Source: JAGWBJ01 sp034423015 (GTDB taxonomy: Bacteria; Chloroflexota; Dehalococcoidia; Lucifugimonadales; JAGWBF01). Taken from it: a stretch of 38,668 bases of DNA. Numbering within the stretch: the stretch's first letter is position 1; each line of letters begins with the position of its first letter. The notes beneath the pieces are model-generated. The model had not been told where the DNA came from, searched no databases, and saw only the letters and a list, made by a program, of their open reading frames with translations. The DNA lies in NCBI GenBank assembly GCA_034423015.1, contig DAOUJG010000028.1:1-38668 (forward strand), read 5' to 3'. The translations under genes were made by a program, and so were the position numbers. Of this stretch, positions 1 through 12,976 are shown piece after piece.

Positions 1-255
1 GGAGTGCTTACGTGGAAGGTAGATGCAACCAAGTGCATGACCTTCCAGAACCGAGTGGGGACCACCTGTAGCACGTGCGTCCGCAGGTGCGCCTGGACCA
101 AGCCGCCCCGCAGGGTATATGCCATACCCCGTTTCTTTATCCGGAACTTCCGGTGGAGGTGGTTGAACAAGTCCTGGGTGTGGCTCGATGATCTGGCGGG
201 ACACGGTAAGTTTGACAAGAAGGCCGACGACTTCTGGGTGACGACTGGACGCTGA
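1..255 (+). CDS. Reductive dehalogenase-like protein, C-terminal fragment (cut by window edge)
   Basis: The reading frame is open from the first base, so the N-terminus lies outside the window. The visible 84 residues contain a ferredoxin-type cluster motif C-x10-CxxCxxxC (Cys12, 23, 26, 30 of the visible part) inside GVLTWKVDATKC and GTTCSTCVRRCAWTKP. A tail containing WVWLDDLAGHGK follows. In RdhA enzymes the second 4Fe-4S cluster near the C-terminus has this spacing and is followed by a Trp/Asp-rich tail, so an RdhA-type corrinoid and Fe-S reductase is the best match. The usual Pro after the last Cys is Ala here. No RdhB-like membrane anchor follows. A related Fe-S protein such as an epoxyqueuosine-reductase relative is possible, because the corrinoid domain cannot be seen. 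Confidence 0.6.
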   Translation, partial: GVLTWKVDATKCMTFQNRVGTTCSTCVRRCAWTKPPRRVYAIPRFFIRNFRWRWLNKSWVWLDDLAGHGKFDKKADDFWVTTGR

Positions 256-424
256 ACCGTACCAACTGCCTGTTGGCACCCCGCAGTTTAGCTACGAAAT
301 AGGTTTGTAGTCGGGTCACCTGTATCGTACCTTGCCCGGTGTCTGAGTGACTGCCGAGCCAGGGACCCAATTTGTCATAACGCTTCGTCCAGCTCGTCCG
401 ATGCGTATCCGGTTTTTGGCTTGG

Positions 425-501
425 TGGTGGGCGGTAGAGGATTTGAACCTCTGACCTCTGCCATGTCAAGGCAGCACTCTAACCAACTGAGCTAACCGCC
501 C
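425..501 (-). tRNA. tRNA-Val (anticodon GAC)
   Basis: Read on the minus strand, this folds as a complete cloverleaf. It has a 7-bp acceptor stem GGGCGGU/ACCGCCC, a D arm AGCUCAGUUGGUUAGAGU, an anticodon stem CUGCC/GGCAG with loop UUGACAU (anticodon GAC, valine), and a T arm with GGUUCAAAUCC. Discriminator A and an encoded CCA end are present (425-428). It has its own upstream promoter and stands apart from the neighbouring protein genes. Confidence 0.95.
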
Positions 502-571
502 AACGGGACGTCTTGTGTCGAGGATTCGGAGGAGGGGCTACCCCTGAGCCGTTACGTCTGTGGTGGGACCG

Positions 572-601
572 AGTTTACACAAGCCCCTCGGCGATAGTCA
601 A
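572..601 (-). promoter_or_regulatory. Promoter for tRNA-Val
   Basis: The minus strand carries -35 TTGACT (601-596), an 18-nt spacer and -10 TAAACT (577-572). Transcription would start near 565, about 65 nt before the tRNA. It lies in the gap between the pyrD stop and the tRNA and fits no other gene. Confidence 0.5.
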
Positions 602-620
602 GCGCCGGCCGCTTCTCGGG

Positions 621-1667
621 CTATTGCTTCCAGGCTACGCCGACCAGCTCCGAGACGCTGCCTATGCCCATCTCCCCCATGTAGCTCTGGAGTCCGTCCA
701 GCACCTCCAAGGGCGCCCAGAAGTTGGTGAGGTTGGCGGTGCCAACCTGCACTGCGGCGGCGCCGGCCATTATGAACTCCAGGGCGTGGTCGGAGCTGAA
801 AATGCCGCCCGCCCCTATGATGGGGACATCCACCGCCTGGGAGGCCTGGTACACCAGGGCAACGGCCACGGGGCGCAGTCCTGGCCCCGAGAGCCCGCCC
901 ATGGCCGTGCCCAGTGTGGGCCTTCCGGTCTCGGTGTCGATGCTCATGGCCGGGATGGTGTTGGATATGGTGATCGCGTCGGCGCCGGCGCCGGTCACGG
1001 CCTCGGCGATGCGGACGATGTCGGGCACGTTGGGGCTCAGCTTCGGGATCACCGGCAGGGATGTCTCGGCCTTCACCCGCCCCACCGTCTCCTCGGCCAC
1101 CTCGGGCACGTGGCTGAAGTGGGCCCCGTTGTCCACGTTGGGGCAGCTCAGGTTCAGCTCCAGCCCGGCGACTCCGGATCTGCCCTCGGCCATGGAGGCC
1201 ATGGTCCCAAACTCCTCCACCGTCTCTCCGGCGATGCTGAGGATCACCGGGACGTCCCAGCCGGCCCATACGGGGGCCTTCTCGTCGAGCATCGCCTGGA
1301 GGCCCGGGTTGGTCAGCCCGATGGAGTTGAGATAGATGGGGTCTTCCGCCTCGGCGGGGGGCTTCCAGCGGCGCGGATGCCACTTGGGCTCGGGGTTTCC
1401 CTCCCGGGGGCGCATCGTGGCGGTCTTGGCTATGACGGCCCCGAGCCGCCGGAAGTCCGGCACGGCGATGCCCGGCAGGAGGAGCTGGGGCCCCGTGGTC
1501 ACCGGATGAAGGGCCCCGCCGGGAGGGATCTGCTCGATGATGCCCCGGCCATAGCCATCCCACCCAAAGGTGCCCGAGGAGACCATTACCGGGTTGTCCA
1601 GCCGCAGGCCGGATGGATGTCGGGGAGCTATATCAACCGAAAGGTCCGAGCCAGTGAACGTCCCCAA
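621..1667 (-). CDS. pyrD: Dihydroorotate dehydrogenase, class 1 type
   Basis: Oxidises dihydroorotate to orotate, the fourth step of pyrimidine synthesis, using FMN in the cytosol. The 348-residue protein has the family motifs NSIGLTNPGLQAM (about residues 114-126) and ELNLSCPNV (170-178). The Cys at 175 is the class 1 catalytic base, where class 2 enzymes have Ser. The C-terminal FMN phosphate-binding motif is IIGAGGIFS. Type 1B enzymes normally pair with PyrK, which is not in this window. The protein is longer than usual because of a segment around residues 85-110. The TTG start at 1667 is chosen because a GGGAGGGGG Shine-Dalgarno lies just upstream. The gene begins 20 nt after the rpoC stop, so it is probably read from the rpoBC transcript. 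Confidence 0.88.
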   Translation of the reverse strand: MGTFTGSDLSVDIAPRHPSGLRLDNPVMVSSGTFGWDGYGRGIIEQIPPGGALHPVTTGPQLLLPGIAVPDFRRLGAVIAKTATMRPREGNPEPKWHPRRWKPPAEAEDPIYLNSIGLTNPGLQAMLDEKAPVWAGWDVPVILSIAGETVEEFGTMASMAEGRSGVAGLELNLSCPNVDNGAHFSHVPEVAEETVGRVKAETSLPVIPKLSPNVPDIVRIAEAVTGAGADAITISNTIPAMSIDTETGRPTLGTAMGGLSGPGLRPVAVALVYQASQAVDVPIIGAGGIFSSDHALEFIMAGAAAVQVGTANLTNFWAPLEVLDGLQSYMGEMGIGSVSELVGVAWKQ

Positions 1668-1687
1668 CGTTCCCCCTCCCGCCTACG

Positions 1688-5887
<4,200 letters not shown>

Positions 5888-5898
5888 ACTGTCTTCAC

Positions 5899-8800
5899 CT
5901 ACAGCCTTTCTTCCACTCGAAGTGGCTCGGGCAGATCCCGTCCCAGGGGCATCCGTTCGTCCTCGCTGAGGAGCTCCACCGCCAGCCCCAGGCTCTGCAG
6001 CTCCTTGAGGAGCACGTTGAAGGACTCTGGGACTCCGGGTTGGACTATGTCATCTCCCTTGACGATGGCCTCGTAGGTCTTGACCCGGCCCGCCACGTCG
6101 TCGGACTTGACGGTAAGCACCTCCTGGAGGTTGTGGGAGGCGCCGTAGGCCTCCAGGGCCCACACCTCCATCTCTCCGAATCGCTGTCCGCCGAACTGGG
6201 CCTTTCCGCCCAGGGGCTGCTGGGTTATCAGCGAGTAGGGCCCAGTGGAGCGGGCGTGTATCTTGTCCTCCACCAGGTGTATGAGCTTGAGCATGTAGAT
6301 GTAGCCGATGGCGACGGGCTGGTCGAAGGGCTGGCCCGTCCGCCCGTCGTAGAGGGTCACTTTCCCGAACACCGGCGGCGCGAGCTTCCTCTCCCGGTGG
6401 ACCTTCAGGGTCTCGGCGCGGAGCTCGCCGGTGGTCATCTCCTCGGTATCGACTCCCGCCTCCTCCTGAAGCCAGACCCTGAGGCAGGCGTCCCGCGCCT
6501 CTCCCGGCGCCGATTCGTCGAAGAGGCGTTCGGCGTCGTATCCCCGTTGCGACAGCCACTCGGCCACGCGCTCCTGGTCCATTTGCCGGGGGGAGTTGTC
6601 CGGGGACTGGTCGAGGGCGCCGGCCCTCTGGGCGAACCAGGCCCTGGCCAGCCCGTCCTCGATGGACACGTCGGTGGCGCCGTCGAACACCGGCGTGGTG
6701 GCCCGGAAGTTGAGCATCTTGGCCGCCCAGCCCAGGTGGGTCTCCAGGACCTGGCCCAGGTTCATGCGGGAGGGCACGCCCAGGGGATTCAGGATGATGT
6801 CCACCGGGGTCCCGTCCTCCAGGAAGGGCATGTCCTCCACGGGCAGTATCCTGGCTATGACGCCTTTGTTGCCGTGGCGTCCGGCCATCTTGTCGCCTAT
6901 GGAGATGCGCCGGGTCTGGGCCACCCAGGCCCTGACCGCCTCGTTCACCCCCGGAGGCAGCTCGTCCTTGTTCTTGCGGTTGAGTACCTTGACCTCGATG
7001 ACCTTGCCCCGCTCTCCGTGGGGCACGCGGAGGGACGTGTCCTTCACGTCCCTGGACTTCTCGCCGAATATGGCCCTCAGGAGCTTCTCCTCGGCCGTGA
7101 GCTCGGTCTCGCCCTTGGGGGTGACCTTGCCCACCAGCACGTCTCCCGGGCCCACCTCCGCGCCGAAGCGTATGATGCCCCGCTCGTCCAGGTCCCTCAG
7201 GGAGTCTTCGCCCACGTTGGGGATGTCCCTGGTGATCTCCTCGGGGCCCAGCTTGGTCTCCCGGGCCTCCATCTCGTACTTCTCTATGTGGACCGAGGTG
7301 AAGAAGTCGTCCTTCACAAGGGCTTCGCTGATGATTATCGCGTCCTCGTAGTTGTACCCCTCCCAGCTCATGAAGGCCACGAGGACGTTCTGGCCCAGGG
7401 CCAGCTCCCCCTTGTCGGTGGAGGAGCTGTCCGCCAGGATGCTCCCCACCTCCACCACGTCGCCCTTCTGGACCACGGGGCGCTGGTTGAAGCAGGTCCC
7501 CTGGTTGGTCCGGGAGAACTTGATCAGCTTGTGGTGGTGCACCTGTCCGTCGCCGTCCCTGATGCTGATCATCTCGCCGGTCACCGACGCGACGACACCC
7601 GCCGCCCGGGACTGGACCACCTGTCCGCTGTCCCTGGCGACCCTGGCCTCTATGCCCGTGCCCACCAGGGGGGCCTGGGGCTTGAGGAGGGGCACCGACT
7701 GGCGTTGCATGTTGGAGCCCATCAGCGCCCGGTTGGCGTCGTCGTGCTCCAGGAAGGGGATGAGGGAGGCCGAGACGCTGGTGATCTGCATGGGCGACAC
7801 GTCCATGTAGTCCACCTGGTCCGGGGACTCCTCGGAGTAGCTCTCTCCGATGCGGACCTCCACCCTGTCCTGGGTGAACTGGTTCTTGTCGTCGAGCTGC
7901 ACGTTGGCCTGAGCGATGATGAACTTCTCCTCCCTGTCGGCGGACAGATAAACGATGTCCTCGCTCTTGTGGGAGACGAAGGGCTTGACGGCCACGGACC
8001 GGGGCGGAAGGTCGGAGATGCGCTTCAGCGCCTTACCCCTTGGCCTGTTGCCGGTCCTGGCCACCGTGTTGCCATCGTCGTCCAGCACCGGCTCGGCGAG
8101 AGTGCGTGCCGCCAGGTCCGGGTCGGTGTTGGGGAGCTCCTTGAGCACCCGCCGGTAGGGCGACTCTATGAACCCCAGGGGGTTTATTCTGGCGTAGGTG
8201 GCCAGGGAGCTGAGCAGCCCAATGTTGGGCCCCTCGGGGCTCTCTATGGGGCAGATGCGTCCGTAGTGGGAGAAGTGGACGTCCCGGACGTCGAATCCGG
8301 CCCGCTCCCTGGACAGCCCGCCCGGTCCCAGGGCCGAGAGGCGGCGCTTGTGGGTGAGCTCGGCCAGGGGGTTGGTCTGGTCCATGAACTGGGAGAGCTG
8401 GGAGCCTCCGAAGAACTCCCGCACGGCCGCGACGACGGGGCGGATGTTCACCAGCGCTTGGGGGGTGGCCTGCTCGGGGTCGATGAGGGTCATCCGCTCC
8501 CGGACCATCCGCTCCATCCGCAGCATGCCTACGCGCATCTGGTTCTGGACCAGCTCCCCGACGGAGCGGACCCTGCGGTTGCCCAGGTGGTCGATGTCGT
8601 CGGCCGGGCTCTGCCCGTTGTTGACCTTTATCATCATGCGGAAGACCGAGATCAGGTCGTCCCTGCTGAGGGTCCGGCTGGCCGGCGCGTCGCCGTTCCT
8701 CCCCAGGTCCAGCCTGCTGTTGAGCTTGTACCGGCCTACCCGGCCCAGGTCGTAGCGCCGGGGCTCGAAGAACAGGTCATGCACCAGGTTGCGGGCGTTC

Positions 8801-9669
8801 TCCAGGCTGGGCGGCTCGCCGGGTCTCAGCCGGCGGTAGAACTCAATCTGGGCGGAGCCGATGGCGCGGGCCTTGACCTGGTCGTACTCCTCGTCGGGGC
8901 GCAGCCAGGCCCAGAGGGCTTTCAGGTCGTCTTCCCGGAAGTGGCCGTCCCTCTCGTCCGGGCCCGGGTCCCGGTCCAGGGTCGAGGGGATGAACTTGTA
9001 GACCTCGTGGGTGTCCACGTCGGAGAACAGGTCGAGGATCTCCTCGTCGGTGGCGATGCCGATGGCTCGCAGGAAGGTCGTGGCCGACACCTTGCGCTTC
9101 CGGTCCACCTTCACCGACAGGACGTTCCGCGTGCTGGTTTCGAACTCCAGCCAGGCGCCCCGGGAGGGTATGAGCTTGGCGAAGCACAGGTCGCGGTTGC
9201 TGGGGATGTCCTTCTCCAGGACGAAGTAGGCCCCGGGGGAGCGGACAAGCTGGCTGACCACCACCCGCTCTGCCCCGTTGACGATGAAGGTGCCGTTGAC
9301 GGTCATCATGGGCAGGTCGCCCATGAAGATTTCCTGCTCCTTGATCTCTCCCGTCTCTTTCATGATGAGGCGGGTCTTGACATAAAGGGGCGTGGCGAAG
9401 GTTATCTCCTTCTCCTTGCACTCCTCGGGACTGTACTTGGCGTCGCGGAAGTAGTGGTCCAGGAAGTACAACTCGTATTTATTGCCCGTGTAGTCCTGGA
9501 TGGGGGAGATCTCCCTGTACACCTCACCCAGTCCCTGCGCCGTGAACCAGTCGAAAGACTGTATCTGGCTCTGGATCAGGTTGGGTATGTCCAGGACCTG
9601 GGGAATCCGGGCGTAGGTCTTGTTGACGGCAGGGGACGCACCGTCCATCGGGGACAGGCTAGCAACCAT
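5899..9669 (-). CDS. rpoB: DNA-directed RNA polymerase beta subunit
   Basis: Second catalytic subunit of RNA polymerase, 1256 residues and full length. The rifampicin-binding segment is intact (GGSQLSQFMDQTNP, then THKRRLSALGPGG), with Asp430, His440 and Ser445 at the positions equivalent to E. coli 516, 526 and 531. The classic resistance substitutions are therefore absent. Other hallmarks are SHYGRICPIESPEGPNIGL, KMAGRHGNKGV and the C-terminal GGKAQFGGQRFGEMEVWALE. ATG 9669 has an AGGAGG Shine-Dalgarno 8 nt upstream. It is the first gene of rpoB-rpoC-pyrD, with a leader of about 110 nt from the promoter at 9787-9814. No rplJL genes lie upstream; the neighbour is a divergent hydrolase gene. 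Confidence 0.98.
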   Translation of the reverse strand: MVASLSPMDGASPAVNKTYARIPQVLDIPNLIQSQIQSFDWFTAQGLGEVYREISPIQDYTGNKYELYFLDHYFRDAKYSPEECKEKEITFATPLYVKTRLIMKETGEIKEQEIFMGDLPMMTVNGTFIVNGAERVVVSQLVRSPGAYFVLEKDIPSNRDLCFAKLIPSRGAWLEFETSTRNVLSVKVDRKRKVSATTFLRAIGIATDEEILDLFSDVDTHEVYKFIPSTLDRDPGPDERDGHFREDDLKALWAWLRPDEEYDQVKARAIGSAQIEFYRRLRPGEPPSLENARNLVHDLFFEPRRYDLGRVGRYKLNSRLDLGRNGDAPASRTLSRDDLISVFRMMIKVNNGQSPADDIDHLGNRRVRSVGELVQNQMRVGMLRMERMVRERMTLIDPEQATPQALVNIRPVVAAVREFFGGSQLSQFMDQTNPLAELTHKRRLSALGPGGLSRERAGFDVRDVHFSHYGRICPIESPEGPNIGLLSSLATYARINPLGFIESPYRRVLKELPNTDPDLAARTLAEPVLDDDGNTVARTGNRPRGKALKRISDLPPRSVAVKPFVSHKSEDIVYLSADREEKFIIAQANVQLDDKNQFTQDRVEVRIGESYSEESPDQVDYMDVSPMQITSVSASLIPFLEHDDANRALMGSNMQRQSVPLLKPQAPLVGTGIEARVARDSGQVVQSRAAGVVASVTGEMISIRDGDGQVHHHKLIKFSRTNQGTCFNQRPVVQKGDVVEVGSILADSSSTDKGELALGQNVLVAFMSWEGYNYEDAIIISEALVKDDFFTSVHIEKYEMEARETKLGPEEITRDIPNVGEDSLRDLDERGIIRFGAEVGPGDVLVGKVTPKGETELTAEEKLLRAIFGEKSRDVKDTSLRVPHGERGKVIEVKVLNRKNKDELPPGVNEAVRAWVAQTRRISIGDKMAGRHGNKGVIARILPVEDMPFLEDGTPVDIILNPLGVPSRMNLGQVLETHLGWAAKMLNFRATTPVFDGATDVSIEDGLARAWFAQRAGALDQSPDNSPRQMDQERVAEWLSQRGYDAERLFDESAPGEARDACLRVWLQEEAGVDTEEMTTGELRAETLKVHRERKLAPPVFGKVTLYDGRTGQPFDQPVAIGYIYMLKLIHLVEDKIHARSTGPYSLITQQPLGGKAQFGGQRFGEMEVWALEAYGASHNLQEVLTVKSDDVAGRVKTYEAIVKGDDIVQPGVPESFNVLLKELQSLGLAVELLSEDERMPLGRDLPEPLRVEERL

Positions 9670-9786
9670 GCGCGGGGCCTCCTAGGGGAGAAAAGCTAGG
9701 GCCAAAAAAGGGTAAAAGGGGATAGGGGTTCAGTCTGGGGCGTAGACTTTGGGGCCTTATACCGGTGAGGCATCCTGTAACCTTTA

Positions 9787-9814
9787 ATTTTACCGAAGAA
9801 ATACGACTTGTCAA
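9787..9814 (-). promoter_or_regulatory. Promoter of rpoB-rpoC-pyrD
   Basis: The minus strand carries a perfect -35 TTGACA (9814-9809), a 16-nt spacer and -10 TAAAAT (9792-9787). The region is AT-rich against a GC-rich background. Transcription would start near 9780, giving an untranslated leader of about 110 nt before the rpoB ATG. Confidence 0.75.
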
Positions 9815-9868
9815 GGGGTCTCTCCAGCCAAAATGGCGGATGCGGGAAATCTCTCCAACAAGTCCAGC

Positions 9869-9897
9869 TTGACCCGGAGATACTCGGGTGTCAGAAT
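9869..9897 (+). promoter_or_regulatory. Promoter of the FAH-family gene
   Basis: The plus strand carries -35 TTGACC (9869-9874), a 17-nt spacer and -10 CAGAAT (9892-9897). The start would be near 9904, about 47 nt before the ATG at 9951. It is divergent from the rpoB promoter, with about 55 nt between the two -35 boxes. Confidence 0.55.
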
Positions 9898-9950
9898 TGC
9901 CCGTGACCGGGGTGGTCCGATAAGTGGGAGAAGCGGAAGGAGGGGCCGAC

Positions 9951-10733
9951 ATGATGTGGTGCCGGTTCGAGGTGAACGGCCGGGCGAGCTATGGGACGGT
10001 GGATGGAGACCGGGTTACTGCTGTTTCCGGCACGCCCTTCGGCGAGCACCGGGTCACATCCGACACTCATGCCCTGGCCGACGTGAAGCTGCTGGTGCCC
10101 GTCGTCCCGCCCAACTTCTACGCTGCGGGGATCAACTACCCGGAGCACGTGACCTTCGCCGCCGAGAAGGCGGGGACCCAGCCCAACATACCGAAGAAGG
10201 CCGACGTGGGGTACCGGTCGCCCAACGCCCTCATCGCCCACGAAGAGGACATCGTCATGCCCAAGGACTCCTCGGGGGAGTTCCAGTACGAGGGAGAGCT
10301 TGTCGCCGTCATCGGCAGGACCGCCAAGCACCTGTCCGAGGACGAGGCGCTGGAGTGTGTCCTGGGATACACCATCGGCAACGACATCAGCGAGCGGGCC
10401 TGGCAGCGGGAGGACCGGACCCTGTGGAGGGCCAAGAACACGGACACCTTCAAGCCCATGGGGCCCTGGATCGTGCCTGGCCTCGACCCCACCAACCTGG
10501 AGACCACCATCAGGCTCAACGGGCGGGTGGTGTCCCAGTTCAACACGGGCACGATGATCTTCGACACGGCCCACTACATCAGCGAGATAACCCGGTACAT
10601 AACCCTCCATCCCGGCGACGTCTTGTGGATGGGGACCGAGGGCGCCACCGAGGATATGTCGCCCGGCGACGTGGTCGAGGTGGAGATCGGCGGCATCGGC
10701 GTCCTCAGGAACCGCGTGGTGGCCGAGGAGTAG
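9951..10733 (+). CDS. Fumarylacetoacetate hydrolase (FAH) family protein
   Basis: Members of this family cleave or decarboxylate 2-oxo or beta-diketo acids with a bound Mg or Mn ion, often in aromatic catabolism. The 260-residue protein has the FAH core: an N-terminal cap, then NFYAAGINYPEH, the metal-ligand region YEGELVAVIG, GYTIGNDISERAWQ, the substrate segment KNTDTFKPMGPW, and a C-terminal GDVVEVEIGGIG. The substrate cannot be read from the sequence. ATG 9951 is chosen over an in-frame GTG at 9924 because a GAAGGAGG Shine-Dalgarno lies 7 nt before it; a second ATG follows immediately. It is transcribed divergently from rpoB and has no operon partner, since the next gene is convergent. 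Confidence 0.85.
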   Translation: MMWCRFEVNGRASYGTVDGDRVTAVSGTPFGEHRVTSDTHALADVKLLVPVVPPNFYAAGINYPEHVTFAAEKAGTQPNIPKKADVGYRSPNALIAHEEDIVMPKDSSGEFQYEGELVAVIGRTAKHLSEDEALECVLGYTIGNDISERAWQREDRTLWRAKNTDTFKPMGPWIVPGLDPTNLETTIRLNGRVVSQFNTGTMIFDTAHYISEITRYITLHPGDVLWMGTEGATEDMSPGDVVEVEIGGIGVLRNRVVAEE

Positions 10734-10759
10734 GGCCGCCCGCCGGGCGCGGGCCCGGG

Positions 10760-11137
10760 CTACTGCCCGGCCTGGGCTCCCACCTCGGCGGCCCATGCCT
10801 GGAGGCCTCGGCGCATGGCCAGCATTCCCATGGGCATCACTACGGTCTGAAGGGCCTCCAGTATCTCCTGGGGAGTGGCGCCGTGCTGCAGAGCCACCCT
10901 AACGTGGGCCTGGATCTGCTCCACGTCCGCCCTCAGGGCCGTCTCCACGGCGATCTGGAGCAGCTCCTTGGTCTTGCGGTCCAGCGTCCGGTCGGCCGTG
11001 TAGGTGATCTCCACGAAGGGGTCGTAGGCTTTCACCCACTCCAGGTCGGCCTCCACCATCAGCTTGTGCATCTCCAGGATGTATCCCCGGTCCTTGTATA
11101 TCTTGTCCAGGTAGGCCTGCTTCTCTTGGGTCGTCAC
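10760..11137 (-). CDS. Carboxymuconolactone decarboxylase (CMD/AhpD-like) family protein
   Basis: Small all-helical protein of 125 residues. The core runs DRKTKELLQIAVETALRADV, then HVRVALQHGATPQEILEAL, the conserved CMD helical repeat. Family members are either decarboxylases of the beta-ketoadipate pathway or AhpD-like peroxidases. The AhpD CxxC active site is absent, because the expected position reads ALRADVEQIQAH. A peroxidase role is therefore unlikely and the activity is unknown. The start is GTG 11137, preceded by AAGGAG at 6-nt spacing; an upstream extension of the frame to 11536 overlaps the divergent gene and looks non-coding. It converges with the FAH gene, leaving 26 nt between stops. 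Confidence 0.8.
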   Translation of the reverse strand: MTTQEKQAYLDKIYKDRGYILEMHKLMVEADLEWVKAYDPFVEITYTADRTLDRKTKELLQIAVETALRADVEQIQAHVRVALQHGATPQEILEALQTVVMPMGMLAMRRGLQAWAAEVGAQAGQ

Positions 11138-11339
11138 GTCTCTCTCCTTCTTGGATATCGCTGGGGCTTGAATATGGCTGGAAGCGCCGCGGGCGAGGTC
11201 CATTCTAGGGAGGGGGTGGAAGGTTGTCCAGGCGGCGCGTCCGACGCCCTTGACCGGGCGCCGCGACTTCACTAGACTCGACGTCCAGAGACGCGCGGGG
11301 GAGGCGCCGGGAGGCGCCGGCTTGGGGAGCCTGCAGCTG

Positions 11340-11816
11340 GTGGAGCCCAGATTCATAGTGGACGTCAACGTGGGGCGTCTGGCGACGTGGCTCCGCATCA
11401 TGGGGTACGACACGGTGTTCCAGGACCCCGTCGAGGACAACGAGCTGGTGCGGATAGCCCTCCGGGAGGGAAGGGTCATCGTAACCAGGGACGGCGGTCT
11501 AGCCGAGCGGAGGCTGGCCGCCACCGGGCGAATCAAGGTGGTCTTGGTCCGGGACGACGAGGTCAGGCGTCAGATCGACCAGGTCCGAGGAGAGTTGGAC
11601 CTGGACGGTAGGAACGGCTTCTCCAGGTGCGTCCGCTGCAACGAGCCGCTGGACCCCAGGCCCAAAGGGTCCGTCGAGGGATTGGTCCCGCCGTACGTCT
11701 ACCGGACCCAGGACTCCTTCATGGCGTGTCCCGCATGCGGCAGGGTGTACTGGCGCGGGACCCATTGGGACAACATGTGCAGGGAGCTCGGACTCCCGAG
11801 GAGCGGTGATCCATGA
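11340..11816 (+). CDS. Mut7-C RNase domain protein with C-terminal zinc ribbon
   Basis: About 158 residues. The N-terminal half matches the Mut7-C (former DUF82) fold, a PIN-like RNase. It shows FIVDVNVGRLATWLRIMGYD with Asp8, and VIVTRDGGLAERR with Asp51. A treble-clef-like zinc ribbon follows, with Cys97 and Cys100 (CVRC) and Cys130 and Cys133 (CPAC), ending in GRVYWRGTHW. The likely role is a metal-dependent ribonuclease or RNA-binding protein; no substrate is known. The GTG start at 11340 puts the conserved Asp close to the N-terminus as in the family. A TTG at 11250 would add 30 arginine-rich, unconserved residues. Its stop overlaps the next gene's ATG (ATGA at 11813), so the two are translationally coupled. 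Confidence 0.78.
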   Translation: MEPRFIVDVNVGRLATWLRIMGYDTVFQDPVEDNELVRIALREGRVIVTRDGGLAERRLAATGRIKVVLVRDDEVRRQIDQVRGELDLDGRNGFSRCVRCNEPLDPRPKGSVEGLVPPYVYRTQDSFMACPACGRVYWRGTHWDNMCRELGLPRSGDP

Positions 11817-12943
11817 GCGCCAGGGCCGCCTTCGTCTACAGCGACGACCTTTCCGCCCACGTGCTGCGCGCAGACCATCCCCTGAGGGCGGTGAGGCTGC
11901 GGTACACCTACGACCTGCTGCAGTCCTACGGCGCTTTCGACGAGGCCGGGGCGTTGCTCCTGGAGCCCAGGCCCGCCACCGACGAGGAGATCGGGACCCT
12001 CCACACCCGGGAGTACATCGAGGCCGTGAAGGGTTTCGGCCGGGGTGACATGAGCGCCAGCCCCGCCCGGTTCAACTTCAGCACGGGCGGGGACAACCCC
12101 GTCTACGAGGGAATGTACGAAGCGGCCGCCCTGAGCACCGGAGCGTCCATGGTTGCGGCGGAGGTGTTGGAGGGCAAGCGCGCGGGAGTGGCCTTCAACA
12201 TCTCCGGCGGCCTGCACCACGCCGCCGCCGGCAACGCCTCGGGCTTCTGCGTTTTCAACGACCCGGCCGTGGCCATCAACTACCTGCTGGGCAAGGGGCT
12301 GCGCGTCGCCTACGTGGACATCGACGTCCACCACGGCGACGGCGTCCAGGCGGCGTTCTACGGCAGCGACCGGGTGCTGACTATCTCGGTCCACGAGTCC
12401 GGCGCATTCCTGTTCCCGGGGACCGGCGCGGTGGAGGAGACGGGTTCCGGGGCGGGGACGGGCTACTCAGTGAACCTCCCCCTGTACCCGTACACCGAGG
12501 ACGATACCTATCTGTGGGCCTTCAGGCAGGTGGTACCTCCGCTGATAGAGGCTTTCAAGCCCGACGTGCTGGTCACCCAGCTCGGCATCGACAGCTACTA
12601 CAACGACCCCCTAGCCCACGTGCTGCTCACCTCCCGGGGCTACGTGGAGGCGGTCAGGGAGTTCGCCGGCATGGGGCTGCCGTGGCTGGCCACCGGAGGA
12701 GGCGGGTACGACCTGGGGGCGGTGGCCCGCTGCTGGTCCATGGCTTACGGCGTGATGCTGGGCCGGGAGTGGCCCGACGACATCCCGGCGCGGTTGGTCG
12801 AAACGTACGGCTATGACAGGCTGCGGGACGCCGAGGCCCCCTTCGAGGTCCCCGAGAAGGTCCGGGGCGAGGCCCGGAGCTTTGCCGAGGACAGCGTCGA
12901 GAAGGTGAAGCGGCTCATATTTCCGGTCCACAAGATCGGGTGA
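11813..12943 (+). CDS. AcuC-like zinc-dependent (class I HDAC fold) deacetylase
   Basis: 376-residue arginase-fold deacetylase. The catalytic His pair is GGLHHA (135-136). The zinc ligands are Asp171 and His173 in VDIDVHHGDG and Asp260 in QLGIDSYYNDPL. The transition-state Tyr is Tyr299 in TGGGGYD. All active-site residues are intact, so it should remove acyl groups from lysine or small amines. Bacterial AcuC reverses acetylation of acetyl-CoA synthetase, but no such gene is nearby. The start codon overlaps the stop of the Mut7-C gene by four bases, pointing to coupled expression. A GAGCGGTGATCC stretch precedes the ATG without a strong Shine-Dalgarno, consistent with reinitiation. Confidence 0.9.
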   Translation: MSARAAFVYSDDLSAHVLRADHPLRAVRLRYTYDLLQSYGAFDEAGALLLEPRPATDEEIGTLHTREYIEAVKGFGRGDMSASPARFNFSTGGDNPVYEGMYEAAALSTGASMVAAEVLEGKRAGVAFNISGGLHHAAAGNASGFCVFNDPAVAINYLLGKGLRVAYVDIDVHHGDGVQAAFYGSDRVLTISVHESGAFLFPGTGAVEETGSGAGTGYSVNLPLYPYTEDDTYLWAFRQVVPPLIEAFKPDVLVTQLGIDSYYNDPLAHVLLTSRGYVEAVREFAGMGLPWLATGGGGYDLGAVARCWSMAYGVMLGREWPDDIPARLVETYGYDRLRDAEAPFEVPEKVRGEARSFAEDSVEKVKRLIFPVHKIG

Positions 12944-12976
12944 GCCACCCGGAATCAACGACGGTTGCATCCTCCC

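Noticed and set aside
137..469. 110-codon minus-strand frame overlapping tRNA-Val
   Set aside because: Its start lies inside the tRNA gene and the product has no recognisable features.
6040..9699. A 1219-codon open frame on the plus strand opposite rpoB
   Set aside because: It is an antisense shadow of rpoB: GC-rich codons suppress stops, the product is Gly/Leu/His-rich low complexity with no domain, and rpoB is unmistakable.
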